DNA of 64,000 nt, taken from positions 7,318,501-7,382,500 of the forward strand of contig OX467089.1 of the NCBI GenBank assembly GCA_950106755.1. Direction: 5' to 3'. Origin of the DNA: Climacium dendroides. Lineage: Eukaryota > Streptophyta > Bryopsida > Hypnales > Climaciaceae. Under the pieces are notes generated by a model. The model was not told the DNA's origin. It saw only the letters and a program-made list of their open reading frames with translations, and ran no database searches. The position numbers were made by a program, and so were the translations under genes. Shown piece after piece: positions 1 through 11,773 of the stretch (the stretch's first letter is position 1; each line of letters starts with the position of its first letter).

Positions 1-1557
1 TTCTTACTTTTTATTGCTTTTTATTTTTGCTTCTTTTTTTGCCTCTTAGTTGTTGCCTTTTGTTGCATTTAAACTTTTACTTCTTGTTGCTTCTTAGTTC
101 TTGTTTTTTATTTTCTCTTGTTTTTTAGTTTAGTTTTTGTTTCTTCTTCTTGCATTTTAATTCTAGTTTCTTATTGTTTCTTCTTTCCTATTAATTATTG
201 CTCCTTGTTGTTTTTTGTTGAATCTTAACTTTTGCTTGTTATTTTTTAGCATTTGTATTTTTTTCCCTTTTTTTCCTTCTATCACCATAGTTATTCTTCC
301 TACTCGAAATTTATGCTACATCTTTTGTGTGGTTGTAAGTCTTTGAAGGTTGAGTTTTGTTGCTTATTCACTAAAAATGAACCTCCCATTTTCTTTAATT
401 GTATACATAGACACCAAAAGTTGGAACAAAATTGTTGAAAGTTACTTGCCACCCCCCAAAAGCCATCTTCACATTATTGTAAGGAATATAGGTCCTATTA
501 GCCTATGTGAATAATTCATTGTGATATATATGTTTTATATAGATAACTATTAAATGTCATTGAAGATAATTGCATTTTTTATGGCTTCTCCCACTCCAAT
601 ATGATTGTCTCTTGTGTATCTTTTAAATCATATGTTTTTGTTTTCAACTACATAAAGTTTTTTATTCAATTGATAAATCATTTTGATGTATGATTGCAAC
701 ATGTCATGTCTATTTAAAATACATGAAAATTATAATTGTAGCATAGATTGTAGTTTGTAATTGAAGCTATTTTGAACTTTGATCACCCCAATTACAAATT
801 GTATACACAAATTTAAGAAATGTGACTCTCAATCATCTAGAATGTCACTTGATTGAGTTATATTTCATAATATATATTGGCCAAAATATACTAGTCATAT
901 AATGCTCACCCAAATGTAACTTCATGCTTCCAAAAATATGACTATAGTCAGTTATAAAATTATCAATGATATTCATGTGAACTACCACGTTAACTAAAAA
1001 TATGATTCACAAAAGTCATATTTTACATCAATAAAGAATTTCACTTACGAGATTCTTATTCCACATCATCGTGCACATCATTCACAAATATGGCTCAAGA
1101 GAATCATTTTCCACATTGCAAAAAAAATGACCCACAAGAATCATATTCCACATGAACAAAAATATGATTGTACAAAGTCCTATGCCACATCAATCAAAAT
1201 ATGACTCACTATAGTCATATTCCATGTCAACCAAAAATATGACTTCATAGAATCATATGCCATGTAGGATTTTCTTTCTTTACCTAGGTAGCTTAAGAAA
1301 AAGCCAAGCCCCAAGGATAGTTAACATATATGTTATGTTGATAAAATACAATTAATTATGACTAATTATACCCCCAATCCATATGACTGCAAATATAATT
1401 CATGTTCAAAGCAACTCATTGGTAATGATTGGACCTAGTCATATTGCGATTCACAAACTATCTATAATGATTCATGCATGAAGTCCTTATATTTTTTGAT
1501 GTTATGACTCACTCTAGTCATATTTTATAGTCATAAAACATTGATTTTGTTGTAGTG
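1..1557 (-). mobile_element. CACTA-type DNA transposon, one end only
   Basis: Read on the minus strand, the element begins at 1557 with CACTACAACAAAATC, a CACTA (En/Spm) type terminus. Behind it, at about 840-1550, lie many copies of ATATGACT and its complement AGTCATAT, spaced a few tens of bases apart and typical of CACTA subterminal repeats. Further in (1-300) is a T-rich tract built on a TTGTTGCTTCTT-like motif. The 3 bases outside the end are GAA, the complement of the TTC that flanks the related element at 40562-44019. Both copies therefore sit at the same position of a duplicated host sequence. The other end lies outside the window, and I see no transposase reading frame here. Confidence 0.7.
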
Positions 1558-2060
1558 GAAGAATTTAGGAAGGAGACATCTAAAGAAGAGGTGAAAGGTG
1601 CCGGCAAGCATAGTGGAGAAGGAAGACAAAGAGTAGTGGCGACAAAAGTCACGATGTCTAGTGCAACAAAAAAAATTCCATCACAAAAGCCCCGACACCT
1701 ATTCCCAATGAAGACTTCAATTTGTTCACTTTTGCAGTGGAGAGGCACTTGAGTGTGCTACCAAGTTGCCTACAATGTGACACCGCTAACATCCTAGACT
1801 TGGTATTGGCATTGGTGTTGCCGTTGGCTTTTAGACCTATTAAGGGAGTAAAGGACCTGCTTCTACAATACCGCCCAACAATGCCAAAGCAGATAAGGAC
1901 AGTAAACACCTAGACATTGCGAATGTAAAAAACATTGGAGTCAATGTAACTCTAGAGAAAGACAAGATTATGTTGTTGGCGACTCTATGCAACAACATGG
2001 CGCCATCCAACAACAATGATGTAGAGGGTAAAAACTCTAAAAGCCATACGACTTAGTCCA
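1558..2060 (+). pseudogene. Broken, unrecognised gene fragment next to the CACTA end
   Basis: Coding-like sequence starts directly after the CACTA terminus. It has a Lys/Glu-rich part (about 1558-1680), then a frame-shifted part that matches residues ending in HLSVLPSCLQCDTANIL (about 1722-1913). No single frame is open throughout. The mirror copy at 40070-40561 (minus) has the same order with other lesions, so an ancestral reading frame can be inferred from the two. I do not recognise the family. It may be a host gene 3' end or cargo of a larger element. Confidence 0.5.
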
Positions 2061-2224
2061 TGTCTAAGGTCAAGTGGAAGAACAAAAATGTGAGATTAAT
2101 ATTTCATTGGCTTACAAAAATCGATCATATGTGTAACTTATGTAATTTAATAAAAATTCCTTCATTTATATCTTGGGAGTACCTTTTGATTTTGCTAAAT
2201 CTTTGAATAATACATTTTTCCCAT

Positions 2225-5200
2225 CTGCAAGTGTAGGAAGAAACTCTTCACTTGTCGTTATTGGATTTATCTCCACTCTTCTCCTTGCATCTTTCTAATG
2301 TTGTTCAGGAGCTAGCAATCTCAATGACTTCACTAAACAAAGGATGCCGATACATCATATGTGGAATTTCTACAATGGCCTGGCCGTAAGGTAGACACTA
2401 GCCTACTACTCCAAATATGTAATCTAGTTCACCAAACTCTTTTGGAATCTATATTGCTTTTGGAATATTAACTATGTTATGTTCAAGACTTGCTAGTGCA
2501 CACGGAGAGTTTAGTTCCCGTTTGCAAGTGTACGAAGAAGCTCTTCACTTGGCATTATTGGATTTTTCTCCACTCTTCTCCTTGCATCTTTCCAATGTTG
2601 TTAAGGATCTAGGAATCTCAATGACCTCATTGAAGAAAGCATGCCGATATATTATATGTGGAATATCAACATTCGTCTGGCAGTGAAGTGTACACTAGCC
2701 TTCTACGCCAAATAGGTAGTGCAGTTCACCCAACTTTTCTAGAATCTATAATGCTTTCAGAATATTAACTATATAATGTGTAAGATTTGCTAGTATACAC
2801 GAAGAGTCTAGTTCCCATTTGCAAGTATAGGAAGAAGCTCTTAACTTGTCGTTATTTGATTTCTTTCCACTCTTCAATTGGTGTCTTTCCAATAATGTTT
2901 AGAATGTAGGAATCTCAATGACTTCACTGAAAAAAGCGTGCTGATATGTCATATGTGGAACATCAACATTCGCCTAGCTGTAAAGTATACACTAGCCTTC
3001 TACGCAAAATAGGTAGTGTAGTCCACCCAACTTTTTGAGAATCTATATTGGTATTTGAATATTAACGATGTTATGTTCAAGACTTGCTAATGCACACAAA
3101 GAGTCTAGTTCCCGTTTGCCAACGTAGGAAGAAACTCTTAATTTGTCGTTATTGAATTTTTTTCCTCTCTTCGATTTGCATCCTTACAATGTTGTTCAGG
3201 ATCTAGGAATCTCAATGACCTCACTAAAGAAAGCGTGTCGATATGTCATATGTGGAACTTCAACATATGCTTGGCGGTGAAATATACACTAGCCTTCTAT
3301 GCCAAATACATAGTGTAGTCTACCCAACTTTTTGAGAATCTATATTGGTTTTGGAATACTAACTATGTTATGTTTAAGACTTGCTAATGTACACGAAGAA
3401 TCCAGTTCCCGTTTGCCAATGTAAGAAGAAGCTTTTAACTTATCATTCTTGAATTTTTCTCTACTCTTCAATTTGCGTCCTTCCAATGTTGTTCAGGATC
3501 TAGGAATCTCAATGACCTCACTGAAGAAAGCGTGCTGATATGTCCTAAATGGAACTTCAACATTTGTCTGGCTATGAAGTAGATATTAGCCTTCTACACC
3601 AAACAGGTAGTGTCGTTCATGTATCTTCTTTACAATCTACATTGCTTTGGAATATTGAGTATGTTATGTTCAAGACTTGCAAATGCATACAAAGAATCTA
3701 GTTGCCATTTGCAAGTATAGGAAGAACCTTTTCACTTGTCATTTTAGATTTCTCTCCACTCTTCAATTGGTGTCTTTTCAATGTTGTTCTGAATTTAAGA
3801 ATCTCAATGACCTCACTAAAGAAAGCGTGCCGATATGTCATATGTAGAAATTCAACATTCGCGTGGTGGTGAAATATACATTAGCCTTCTATGCCAAATA
3901 CATAGTGTAGTCCATCCAACTTTTTAAGAATCTATATTGGTTTTGGAATATTAACAATGTTATGTTCAAGACTTGCTAATGTACACGAAGAATCTAATTC
4001 CTGTTTGCAACTATAGGGAGAAGCTCTTCACTTGTCGCTGTTGGAATTCTTTCCATCGTTCAATTTGTGTCTTTCCAATGTTGTTCAAGATCTAGGAATC
4101 TCAATGACCTCACTAAAGAAAGCGTGCCAATATGTCATATGTGGAATTTTAACATTTGCTTGGCTGTGAAGTAGATATTAACCTTCTACACCAAATAGAT
4201 AGTGTAGTTCACATAACTTCTTTACAATCTACATTGTTTTTGAAATATTGACTATGTTATGTTCAAGACTTGCTAATGCAAACCAAGAGTCTAATTTCCA
4301 TTTGTAAGTGTATGAAGAACCTCTTTATTTGTCATTTTGGATTTCGTTCCACTCTTCAATTTGCGCCCTTCCAATGTTGTTCAAGATTTAGGAATTTCAA
4401 TAACCTCATTAAAGAAAGCGTGTTGATATGTCATAAGTGGAACTTCAATATTCGCCTAGCTATGAAGTATACACTAGCCTTCTATGTAAAATAGGTAGTG
4501 TAATCCACCCAACTTTTCTAGAATCTATATTGGTTTTGTAATATTAACTATGTTAATTTCAAGACTTGCTAATGCACACAAAGAGTCTAGTTCCCGTTTG
4601 GAAGTGTAGGAAGAAGCTCTTCAATTGTCGTTATGGGATTTCTCTCCACTCTTCAATTGGTGTCTTTCCAATGTTGTTCAGGAGCTAGGAATTTCAATGA
4701 CCTCACTAAAGAAAGCGTGCCGATATGTTACATGTAGAACTTCAACATTCGCCTGGCTGTGAAGTAGATATTAGCCTTTTACACCAAATAGGTACTGTAA
4801 TTCACGTATCTTCTTTACAATCTACATTGCTTTTGGAATATTGACTATGTTACATTCAAGACTTGCTAATGCACACGATGAGTCTAGTTCCCATTTTCAC
4901 GTGTAGGAAGAACCTCTTCAGTTGTCGTTATTGGATTTCTTTCCACTCTTCAATTTGTATCTTTCCAATGTTGTTTAGGATTTAGGAATCTCAATGACCT
5001 CACTAAAGAAAGCATGCCAATATGTCATATTTGAAACTTCAACATTCGCGTGGCGGTGAAATATACACTAGCCTTCTATGATAAATAGATAGTATAGTCC
5101 ACCCAACTTTTTGAGAATCTATATTTTTGAATATTAACTATGTTATGTTCAAGACTTGCTAATACACATGAAGTCTCTAGTTCCCGTTTGCAACCGTAGA

Positions 5201-5655
5201 GAGAAGTTCTTCACTTGTTGTTGGAATTCTTTCCACCCTTCAATTTGCGTCTTTCTAATGTTGTTCAAGATCTAGGAATCTCAATGACCTCACTGGAGAA
5301 AATGTGCCGATATGTCATACGTGGAACATCAACATTCGTTTGGCGGTGAAGTATACACTAGCCTTCTATCTCAAATAGGTAGTGTAGTCTAATTGACTTC
5401 TTTAGAATCTATATTGGTTTTAGATTATGAACTATATTATGTTCTAAACTTGCTAATGCCTAATGCGCATGAAGAGTCTAGTTCCCGTTTACCAATGTAT
5501 GTAGAACTTCAACATTCATGTGGCAATGAAATATACACTAGCCTTCTACATCAAATAGGTAGTGTAGTCCACCCAACTTTTCTTGAATCTATATTGGTTT
5601 TTGAATATTGACTATGTTAAGTTCAAGACTTGCTAGTGCACATGAAAAATCTATT
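2225..5655 (+). repeat. 297-bp satellite, about 11.5 copies
   Basis: The anchor TCAATGAC or a close variant recurs at 2321, 2618, 2915, 3212, 3509, 3804, 4101, 4397, 4694, 4991 and 5281, a period of 295-297 bp apart from a last step of 290. Each unit also carries a GTTCAAGACTTGCTAATGCA-like stretch and CACTTGTCGTTATTGGATT-like stretch. From about 3250 to 5060 two unit types alternate: one has a TATACACTAGCC form, the other a GTAGATATTAGCC form, giving a higher-order unit of about 594 bp. The last unit (about 5460-5650) is internally deleted. I see no coding capacity beyond chance frames. Confidence 0.95.
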
Positions 5656-5943
5656 TCCTGTTTGCCCGGTTGTTATTAAAGTCTTGAAAATTTTATACCA
5701 AATAACTCCAAATGTTATATTCAACAAGGATTTCCTTTCTTGCATTCCTTTGACAACAAGAGTATCATTATAGTCGCCTAGAAGTGAGGTTGTAGTTGCT
5801 TTTAAGTCACTATTAGCTACAATGTGAAGTTGCTGCCCACTCATTCGCAACTGGGCCTCCACACCAAACTTTTGTTGTGCCACATTAGCTCTTGGCTCGA
5901 GGGGGGAACAAAACACGTCGAACAGAACTTCATTGTCATCCAA
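5623..5943 (-). pseudogene. Unrecognised 106-codon open frame, possible captured gene fragment
   Basis: An open frame on the minus strand has ordinary, non-AT-biased residue use in its first 80 codons (residues such as PLEPRANVAQQ and VVKGMQERKS), unlike the surrounding DNA. Its last codons run into the end of the satellite, so the 3' end is not native. It lies just inside a CACTA-type terminus at 6101, which would fit a fragment picked up by a transposon. I recognise no family, and it could be a chance frame. Confidence 0.3.
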
Positions 5944-5989
5944 GCTTCATCTCGCAGTCACACACCGCAACTTGGAATCGACTCAAACA

Positions 5990-6101
5990 TTGCCAACAAG
6001 CTTGCTCTCTGGTGCAAATATGGAAGTGCAGTCATGTTGTAGTCATGTTATTCATTTAGTCATGACTATGCAGTTACATATTACCCCATTTTCTTGTAGT
6101 G
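5990..6101 (-). mobile_element. CACTA-type terminus
   Basis: On the minus strand a terminus CACTACAAGAAAATGGGG begins at 6101. Behind it, at about 6020-6070, are AGTCATG/CATGACT motifs like the subterminal repeats of the elements at 1-1557 and 40562-44019. The flank is TAA. I could not find the matching opposite end, so this may be a truncated copy. Confidence 0.5.
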
Positions 6102-6229
6102 TAATTTTTTCACCTAGTATCCTTTCTTCTGTAATTCTTAATTCATACTCCTAACAAAACAAATTTTCAAGTAGATAATATAAAAGGACAATTATATCAA
6201 TTTTTTAATTGAACATTTACTTTTGATAA

Positions 6230-6942
6230 GTTCTTGGTAGTTGGCATTGCATAAAACATGTTGAGGACTTCTGCAAATCCCCTATTAATAATCACATAAC
6301 AATGAACATTATTTCTAAATTTCCATCCACATCAAAATCTCTGATTCTAGCACCCTGCTATCAAATGAGTATCATATTTGTTTTGACAATGTTTCTGAGT
6401 GTATAGGTGCATCTATGAGTTGTTGGTTAACATACATGACCAAACAAATGCAAAATCTTTACCAGGAACTTCAAGTAACTGAAAATCAATGAAAAAGTAG
6501 CTCAAATTGGAACTGGTCTAGTGGGCATTAAAACAGCTTGAGTTCGGAAATATTTGTGCACAATTCACTTCATCTTCGAATTAGGTTACAAAAACTCCTT
6601 AGAATGCACATAGCACAGCGCACACACACAACTCAGACTCCAACTCAGGCACAAGACACCAAATATTTCATGAAGATGAGAATTGTGAACTTGATACTTC
6701 ATTAAGTGTGGTCCAGCTATGGCGGACGAATTGAAGCCCAAATGAATCAACGCCTCCCAGAGATCCTGAGGGCAATTAATAGTCCCTATCAATCGAAAGA
6801 ATCAGAAGTCATTGGACCTCCGTCTTCACTTGCAAGTGCTTGCAAAAGAATGGTTGATGCTAACCAACTGCTGCTGTATATGATGTTTCCTCAGATAGAC
6901 TCTAAAAATGCAATCTTGATGCACGATCAACTACTGATCGGT
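6230..6942 (-). repeat. 3' flank of GLP1, shared with other GLP copies
   Basis: This stretch, read away from the GLP1 stop, matches the 3' flanks of GLP2, GLP4, GLP5, GLP6 and GLP7. Shared landmarks are CCGCCATAGCTGGAC, GGGAGGCGTTGATTCATTTG and TCATGTACAGCGGCAGTTGG. It therefore marks the downstream limit of the duplicated GLP unit, which reaches at least 0.7 kb past the stop. The part nearest the gene is likely 3' UTR. Confidence 0.8.
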
Positions 6943-7608
6943 TTACATGCGGAACTGCTTCTGGATCAGGTCCACCGTCTGCTCGTTGATGCGGAATGCC
7001 TTCTCCAACACCTCGTCATTGATGTCCGGAGTGAACAAAGCCGGCGCAATTTGCTGCACGCCGGGGTTCTGGCTGCTCAAAGCGGCGAACGCCAACGCAG
7101 GACCCTTGCCCACGTTCAGCTGGAAGTGCACCAGGCCCTTGGGGAACACGAACAGCTCGCCTTCCTTGACGGTGGTGGCAAACAACGTGTTGTTGGTGCT
7201 GATGAAGCCCACGTACAACTCGCCCTTCACCACCAGCAGAATCTCGGTGGCTCTGGGGTGGGTGTGCGGGGGGTTGAGTCCGCCCTTGGCGAAGTCGATG
7301 CGGGCCGCGGAGATGCCCAAAGTGTTCAATCCGGCGAACTGAAGCACGGAGGCGGGTGTGACTGCGGCGTTGTTTGGGTTGTTGGTGTTTCCTGGGTTCT
7401 TCAAGCCGGCGAACGTGAAGTCGTTGACGGAGACCTGGTCGGCGGGCTTGCAGGTGAGTCCGTTGATGGTGGTTCCGCTCTTGAGGTCTGCGACGCAGAA
7501 GTCCTGGAGCGGATCCTCGTCCGCTGCCACGGCGAGCATGGGCAGCAGCGCCACGCTCATGAACACGGCCACGGTCACCCACAAGCTGCGTCGGGCCATG
7601 ATGCCCAT
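6943..7608 (-). CDS. Germin-like protein GLP1
   Basis: The product is a 221-residue secreted germin-like cupin in one exon. Residues 1-29 form a signal peptide (RR, hydrophobic core, AVA-A before DEDPLQDFC). Cys38 and Cys53 are the conserved germin pair. Germin box 1 (about 109-135) has His115, His117 and Glu122; box 2 (about 149-165) has His161. These four are the Mn ligands of the family. The usual RGD-like site reads KGE (128-130), and Asn139 (NNT) is the only N-glycosylation site I see. Known family members are apoplastic oligomers with Mn-superoxide dismutase, oxalate oxidase or phosphodiesterase activity; the exact activity cannot be read from sequence. Residue 5 is Ala where the others have Thr. 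Met1 was chosen because it is shared by all nine copies. It is head to head with GLP2. Confidence 0.96.
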   Translation of the reverse strand: MGIMARRSLWVTVAVFMSVALLPMLAVAADEDPLQDFCVADLKSGTTINGLTCKPADQVSVNDFTFAGLKNPGNTNNPNNAAVTPASVLQFAGLNTLGISAARIDFAKGGLNPPHTHPRATEILLVVKGELYVGFISTNNTLFATTVKEGELFVFPKGLVHFQLNVGKGPALAFAALSSQNPGVQQIAPALFTPDINDEVLEKAFRINEQTVDLIQKQFRM

Positions 7609-7818
7609 GTCGTGTGATCGGTATCAGTCGCTTCTACCCGCTGGACGTTTTACTCCTAGTCGGTCAGTTCTGGAGAAGTTCAGCCAGGTGCGAGCTACAA
7701 CGTCGAGCTCTCTCAGTTGCAAGGGATGTAGCAGTGTCTGTGGAGATGGTTGTGGATGCCGGTGTTGTAAACTGCTGGAATGGTAGCTGTTGTTGCAATT
7801 GCTTGGGCTGCTGGTGGG

Positions 7819-7870
7819 TTTATATACATCCTGAGGGCACCAGCGGTGAAGCGCGTTCTCCAAGACGCGG
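7819..7870 (-). promoter_or_regulatory. GLP1 core promoter: TATA box and paired CGCG boxes
   Basis: On the minus strand GTATATAAA lies about 210 bp before the ATG. About 24 bp upstream of it are two CGCG cores, CCGCGT and ACGCGC, separated by CTTGGAGA. Each fits VCGCGB, the known CAMTA-factor site. The same pair stands in seven other GLP promoters in full or in part. The TGACG-type element seen further upstream of GLP2, 3, 4, 6, 8 and 9 is not present here. Confidence 0.65.
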
Positions 7871-7959
7871 GGTGGCTAGCAGGAATACTCTAAGGAAACG
7901 AGGCAGGCAGCCGAGGGCCGGTTCTTTGGGATTCTGGAGAGGAAGGACCGGGTTCAATG

Positions 7960-8412
7960 AAAAGTCAGAGTGAGGACTTCTGAGGTAAGTACCCCTCTCG
8001 AGCGATTCTCGCGGGCTGGGTCCCAGCATTGTTGCGCATCCGGGCTGCCCCGGCTCCAGCTGCCCCAGGAAGTTCGACCCCAGGAAATTCGAACGTCTTC
8101 TTCCCGCCCTGTCTCGCCTGTCACCTCGCTTGCTTTCAAATGTTGCAAGTCTATTGCGATCCTCAGTTTCCCTCTCGCCTGAGATTGATGAGAGACTCAA
8201 AGATGTTGACTACTGAGGATGGCTGGCTTGAATCTGAGCAGGTTGAGAGACCCCAGCAGGAGCTTTGCAACTTGTTGAGCTGCAACTACAAAATGCCCTG
8301 AGTGCATTTCGGAAATCTTTTCTAAAGAGAGCAATAAAACCACACAACAATAGGTAGAAGGAAGCCATTCAAAAACCTTTTTGGGTCCTAACTTTCATCT
8401 TTGTGAAAACTT
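7960..8412 (-). repeat. Distal 5' block shared by GLP1 and GLP5
   Basis: This GC-richer block matches 27414-27850 closely, for example CCTCGAGCGATTCTCGCGGG and GCTTGAATCTGAGCAGGTTG. It contains a short acidic frame that is open in the GLP5 copy (an exon-like stretch rich in DDE and ESE after a CAG acceptor-like site) but has a stop here. It may be a relic exon of an older neighbour or simply distal promoter. It is absent from the other seven GLPs. Confidence 0.7.
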
Positions 8413-8599
8413 GTTTGCGAGGAAATTCTCAAACCCCACATTACCACATCTGGGTAACAAATTGTACCGGGGTTGTGATTGTTTCTTACACAACTGATTG
8501 TTGTTGGATTCTAATGGTTTGATTTAGTTCACGGGCTTGAATTCTAAGTTTGCTGTTTTTCCAACTTGTACGTGGGGTGGATGTCAATTTGTGCAACAT

Positions 8600-8785
8600 T
8601 CACACATTCATCGCTAAGTTGCAGAAATAGACATAATTGGCATCGCTGAACTCCACCTGGCCAGAGGTTTTCTGAATCTTCGCCAGCTTGTATGCTACGA
8701 AGCGATTTGATTTCAGAATGTAAGGATTCACGACTTCATCTTCCGGATCATAGAGCTTTCCCTTTTCACGGGCTGAGAGAACTCG
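8600..8785 (-). pseudogene. Unrecognised protein-like fragment, about 61 codons
   Basis: On the minus strand a frame bounded by stops reads like a real protein tail: GKLYDPEDEVVNPYILKSNR, then SGQVEFSDANYVYF, with no AT-driven Ile/Lys/Asn bias. It is isolated in AT-rich repeats and has no start codon at a sensible place. I infer an exon fragment carried by a transposon or left from a lost gene. No family was recognised. Confidence 0.35.
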
Positions 8786-8805
8786 TATTCAATTGACTTT
8801 CACAA

Positions 8806-9047
8806 AATAGTGAAATTAGGTTGCCTTAACAATTAGGTTGCCTCACTCATGAAAGTTTACCTCGTGACTCACCACTTGTCCAGATGGAGGGCACACGCAA
8901 TCCTCTAAACCCGAGCCATGAACCCGTGCACCAATCCATGTAACACACATGGTTCCTACATCACTGCATCCTTCTACAGTAACTGTACATATTTATATAG
9001 TGTAGAGTGTCGAGAATTTAGTGTGGGGCAACCTAATTTCACTATTT
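8806..9047. mobile_element. Possible MITE with a perfect 21-bp inverted repeat
   Basis: AAATAGTGAAATTAGGTTGC at 8806 returns as its reverse complement at 9027-9047, enclosing about 200 bp. The right side continues to AGTGTA, resembling the ends of the MITE at 22011-22280. No target duplication is clear, so the true ends may lie further out. Confidence 0.4.
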
Positions 9048-11773
9048 AGTGTAGCCAATCGCCCTCAATCTACCTACTATTTACATTGACAAAAATGGGT
9101 GAATTTATGGATCCAGCTGTCAAGCCGTTCTCAATTTTTGATAGACTTGCCAATATTTAGATGGAAGTTTCAAATAGTAAAATATTTTGTGGATGTACTG
9201 ACACACAAGGTTGATTCTGTACATCCATTTTTTATTACCTTCAGAGGTGCAAGTTGTTGTTCATGATGAAAAAATGAAAAAAATGTTGGCAAAACAAACC
9301 CCTCCATCGTCCTTTTCTAGCCCCGAGGGAGACATAAGAATTTGTTACTTCCCTCCAATGATCAATTTTGAAGAATTTGAGTTCATATTTAACATTAGAC
9401 ATAAGAATTTGTTACTTACCTCCAATGATCAATTTTGAAGAATTTGAGTTCATATTTAACATTAGAGACCCCAAATTTGATAAATGTTTCAAACAGATAT
9501 AAAACTACAAAATGAACCAACCACCAAGTGGAGGTCAAATTTTACATTGGTGGGAGAACATGGCATAGTCAATGAAATCAACTGTTGGCTCTTCAAAGGA
9601 TTTGAAGATCAACTTTATTGCTTTTGGTTGTAAAAAAAACTTGTACTAACTACTTCTTGTCACTTATATGATGAAATTGAAGCTTTTTGTTATAACTTTT
9701 GTTTTACAACTCCAAATGAATTAAGAATTTATGGCACTAATGACTATTTTACATCTTAAGTAGTTATTTCATGTATTTTGAAAATGTTTAACTATTTATT
9801 AGCACTTTTTAATCAGATGTTAGAACTTGCTATTTTGGCTCTATATACAATTTGTAGCTCAATAAACCAACTAAAATCTAAAAATTTGAACATCATATCA
9901 TTTTTTCATTTAGGAAGTTTTCATAATATATTACACTTTGAAATAGTAACAATAAATAATTTATGATTTTTTCAACTAAAATTCAAAAAAATCAACATAC
10001 ATAGTAAGAAGGATTTCACAAATGAACAACAGAAGAATTTCATAAATGAATTATACCTTGACTAGATTTAGCTTAATGACAATGATTTGAATGTCATTTG
10101 TATGAAAATTCAAACAATTAGTTGATAATTTTTTGCACTATTCTACATTGCTAGTATACTTCTTGTAACTTAAATAGAAATATTAAATTAATTAGATTCT
10201 TCTATATTTATCAATTTATTTTATTTTTTGTTATAAAATTGTATTAAAGAACTTTATTCAACATGCCTATCAAATGAATGTGGAAGGCCTAAAGAGTCAA
10301 TTCTTAAAATGAATTTCACACCTAATAGTTGGAAGTTCCTAGTGAGGTCACTATTCACTCCATTACTATCATGTAAGACATTGATTGTGGTCCCAATCTC
10401 ACATACTACAAAAACCCACAATAGGATCATTTCCTAGGTGACCGGTATGGGTCATTTGACCACAATGGGTTGTTTTACATTATCTACGTTTTAGCACATT
10501 ATAAGACTAGATTATTTGACTTTGAACCTCTTGAATTTTTTTTTTGCACTTCTAAGTTTTGAGCTTTAAATCTTTATTGTGGAGAATTGAATCGAAAGTC
10601 TAGGAAAAAAGAAATTTAAGAAAAAACTTAATTTTTATTATTTAAAAAATTATTAAGTAGAAGTAGGTATGAGATAGAAGAAAATCTAAATTATTAATAT
10701 CTCCAAAATGGAATTAAAATTCACTAATCCCAGTGATAACATTGGTCTAGAAAGCAAACTAGCCCATGTGGAACTATTTTTTTGAAGAATTGTAAGAATT
10801 GCATTCAAGAAGTGAATCCTATAAATTATTTTTTCAAGAAAATGCTCTAATTGTCCACAAAACAAGATTGTTCATAACTTTCTCATAACAAATCCAAATA
10901 AAATGAATCAAATCTTTTCATGTAGATAGAAATATAGTCTATGAGGGAAAAAATTCAAAAAATTCAAATTCAAATTCAAATTTTTTTGCTACCCTTTTTT
11001 CCTTGATTTGAATTGATTTGGGCATAACATTTGTTCTCAAGCACCGATTGAAAAAAAATTATATTCCTATGAAGCTAATCAATTTTTCTATCTTCATAAA
11101 AAGTTTCAAAAAATCATAACATAAATTCAACCTATAGGTACCTCCTTGAAATCCCATTTGTCCCTTAAAGGGACAATGGTAATGCTTGTGGTAATGTGGG
11201 GGTTAAATTTGAAAAGACAATATTGTGCCTACATTTCCAAGCTTCAAAATCATACACTCTATATTCATCCATTTTGCAACTATATATGTGAATATATTTC
11301 TTTATATTTATCTTTTGAAAATGAAATTACATGTCTTCTATTAGCTATAAAAATTTGAATTTTTTTTGAACATTTGAAAGTTGAAACAACTATGGATTTT
11401 TGAATGAAAAGTGAACAAATTCATATCAAATACACAATATGATTAAAAAAATCAAAACTTTTTTTTATAGATGTATATTATAATGTAGAACATCATGGTA
11501 CAAATTGAGTTATTGAATAATATTAAAACTAGAAATAACACTCTGTAGCTTTAGGCCCAAGGTTCTAATTGCAATAAAATATTGGATTTTAGGATTTTTC
11601 AATATTCAAGTTGAAGCACAAAATGACAAAACTACAATTGATAAGCATCATTATTAGTAAGGCTCAATGTCAAAAAGGATGATTTTTATGACTAAATTTC
11701 AAATGACTTTAGCTCCTTCATGTAAGAAAGTAAAATCAATAGAAGCTGTAAAACACAATAGAATCAATAAAAT

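Larger units (their letters stand above)
8413..11318. repeat. About 2.9 kb of inserted repeats inside block A
   Basis: Block B runs straight from GAAAACTTGTTT to ATTTACATG-like sequence (27860-27890), while block A has about 2.9 kb between the same two points. The insert is composite: a protein-like fragment (8600-8785), an inverted repeat pair (8806/9047), an AT-rich segment at about 9110-9860 that recurs at 23060-24380, and at about 10540-11210 a member of the repeat family ending in GGGGTTAA. I found no clean pair of ends for one single insertion. The coordinates of the insertion points are approximate. Confidence 0.6.

Noticed and set aside
6706..7617. 303-codon plus-strand frame over GLP1, and similar antisense frames over the other GLPs
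   Set aside because: They are complements of a G/C-ending coding sequence and lack domain features. The sense frame has signal peptide, germin boxes and a family length, so these are not annotated as genes.
7820..8200. 126-codon minus frame upstream of GLP1
   Set aside because: It spans the TATA box and CGCG module; the residue pattern is Arg/Gly/Ser-rich as expected of GC-rich promoter DNA.
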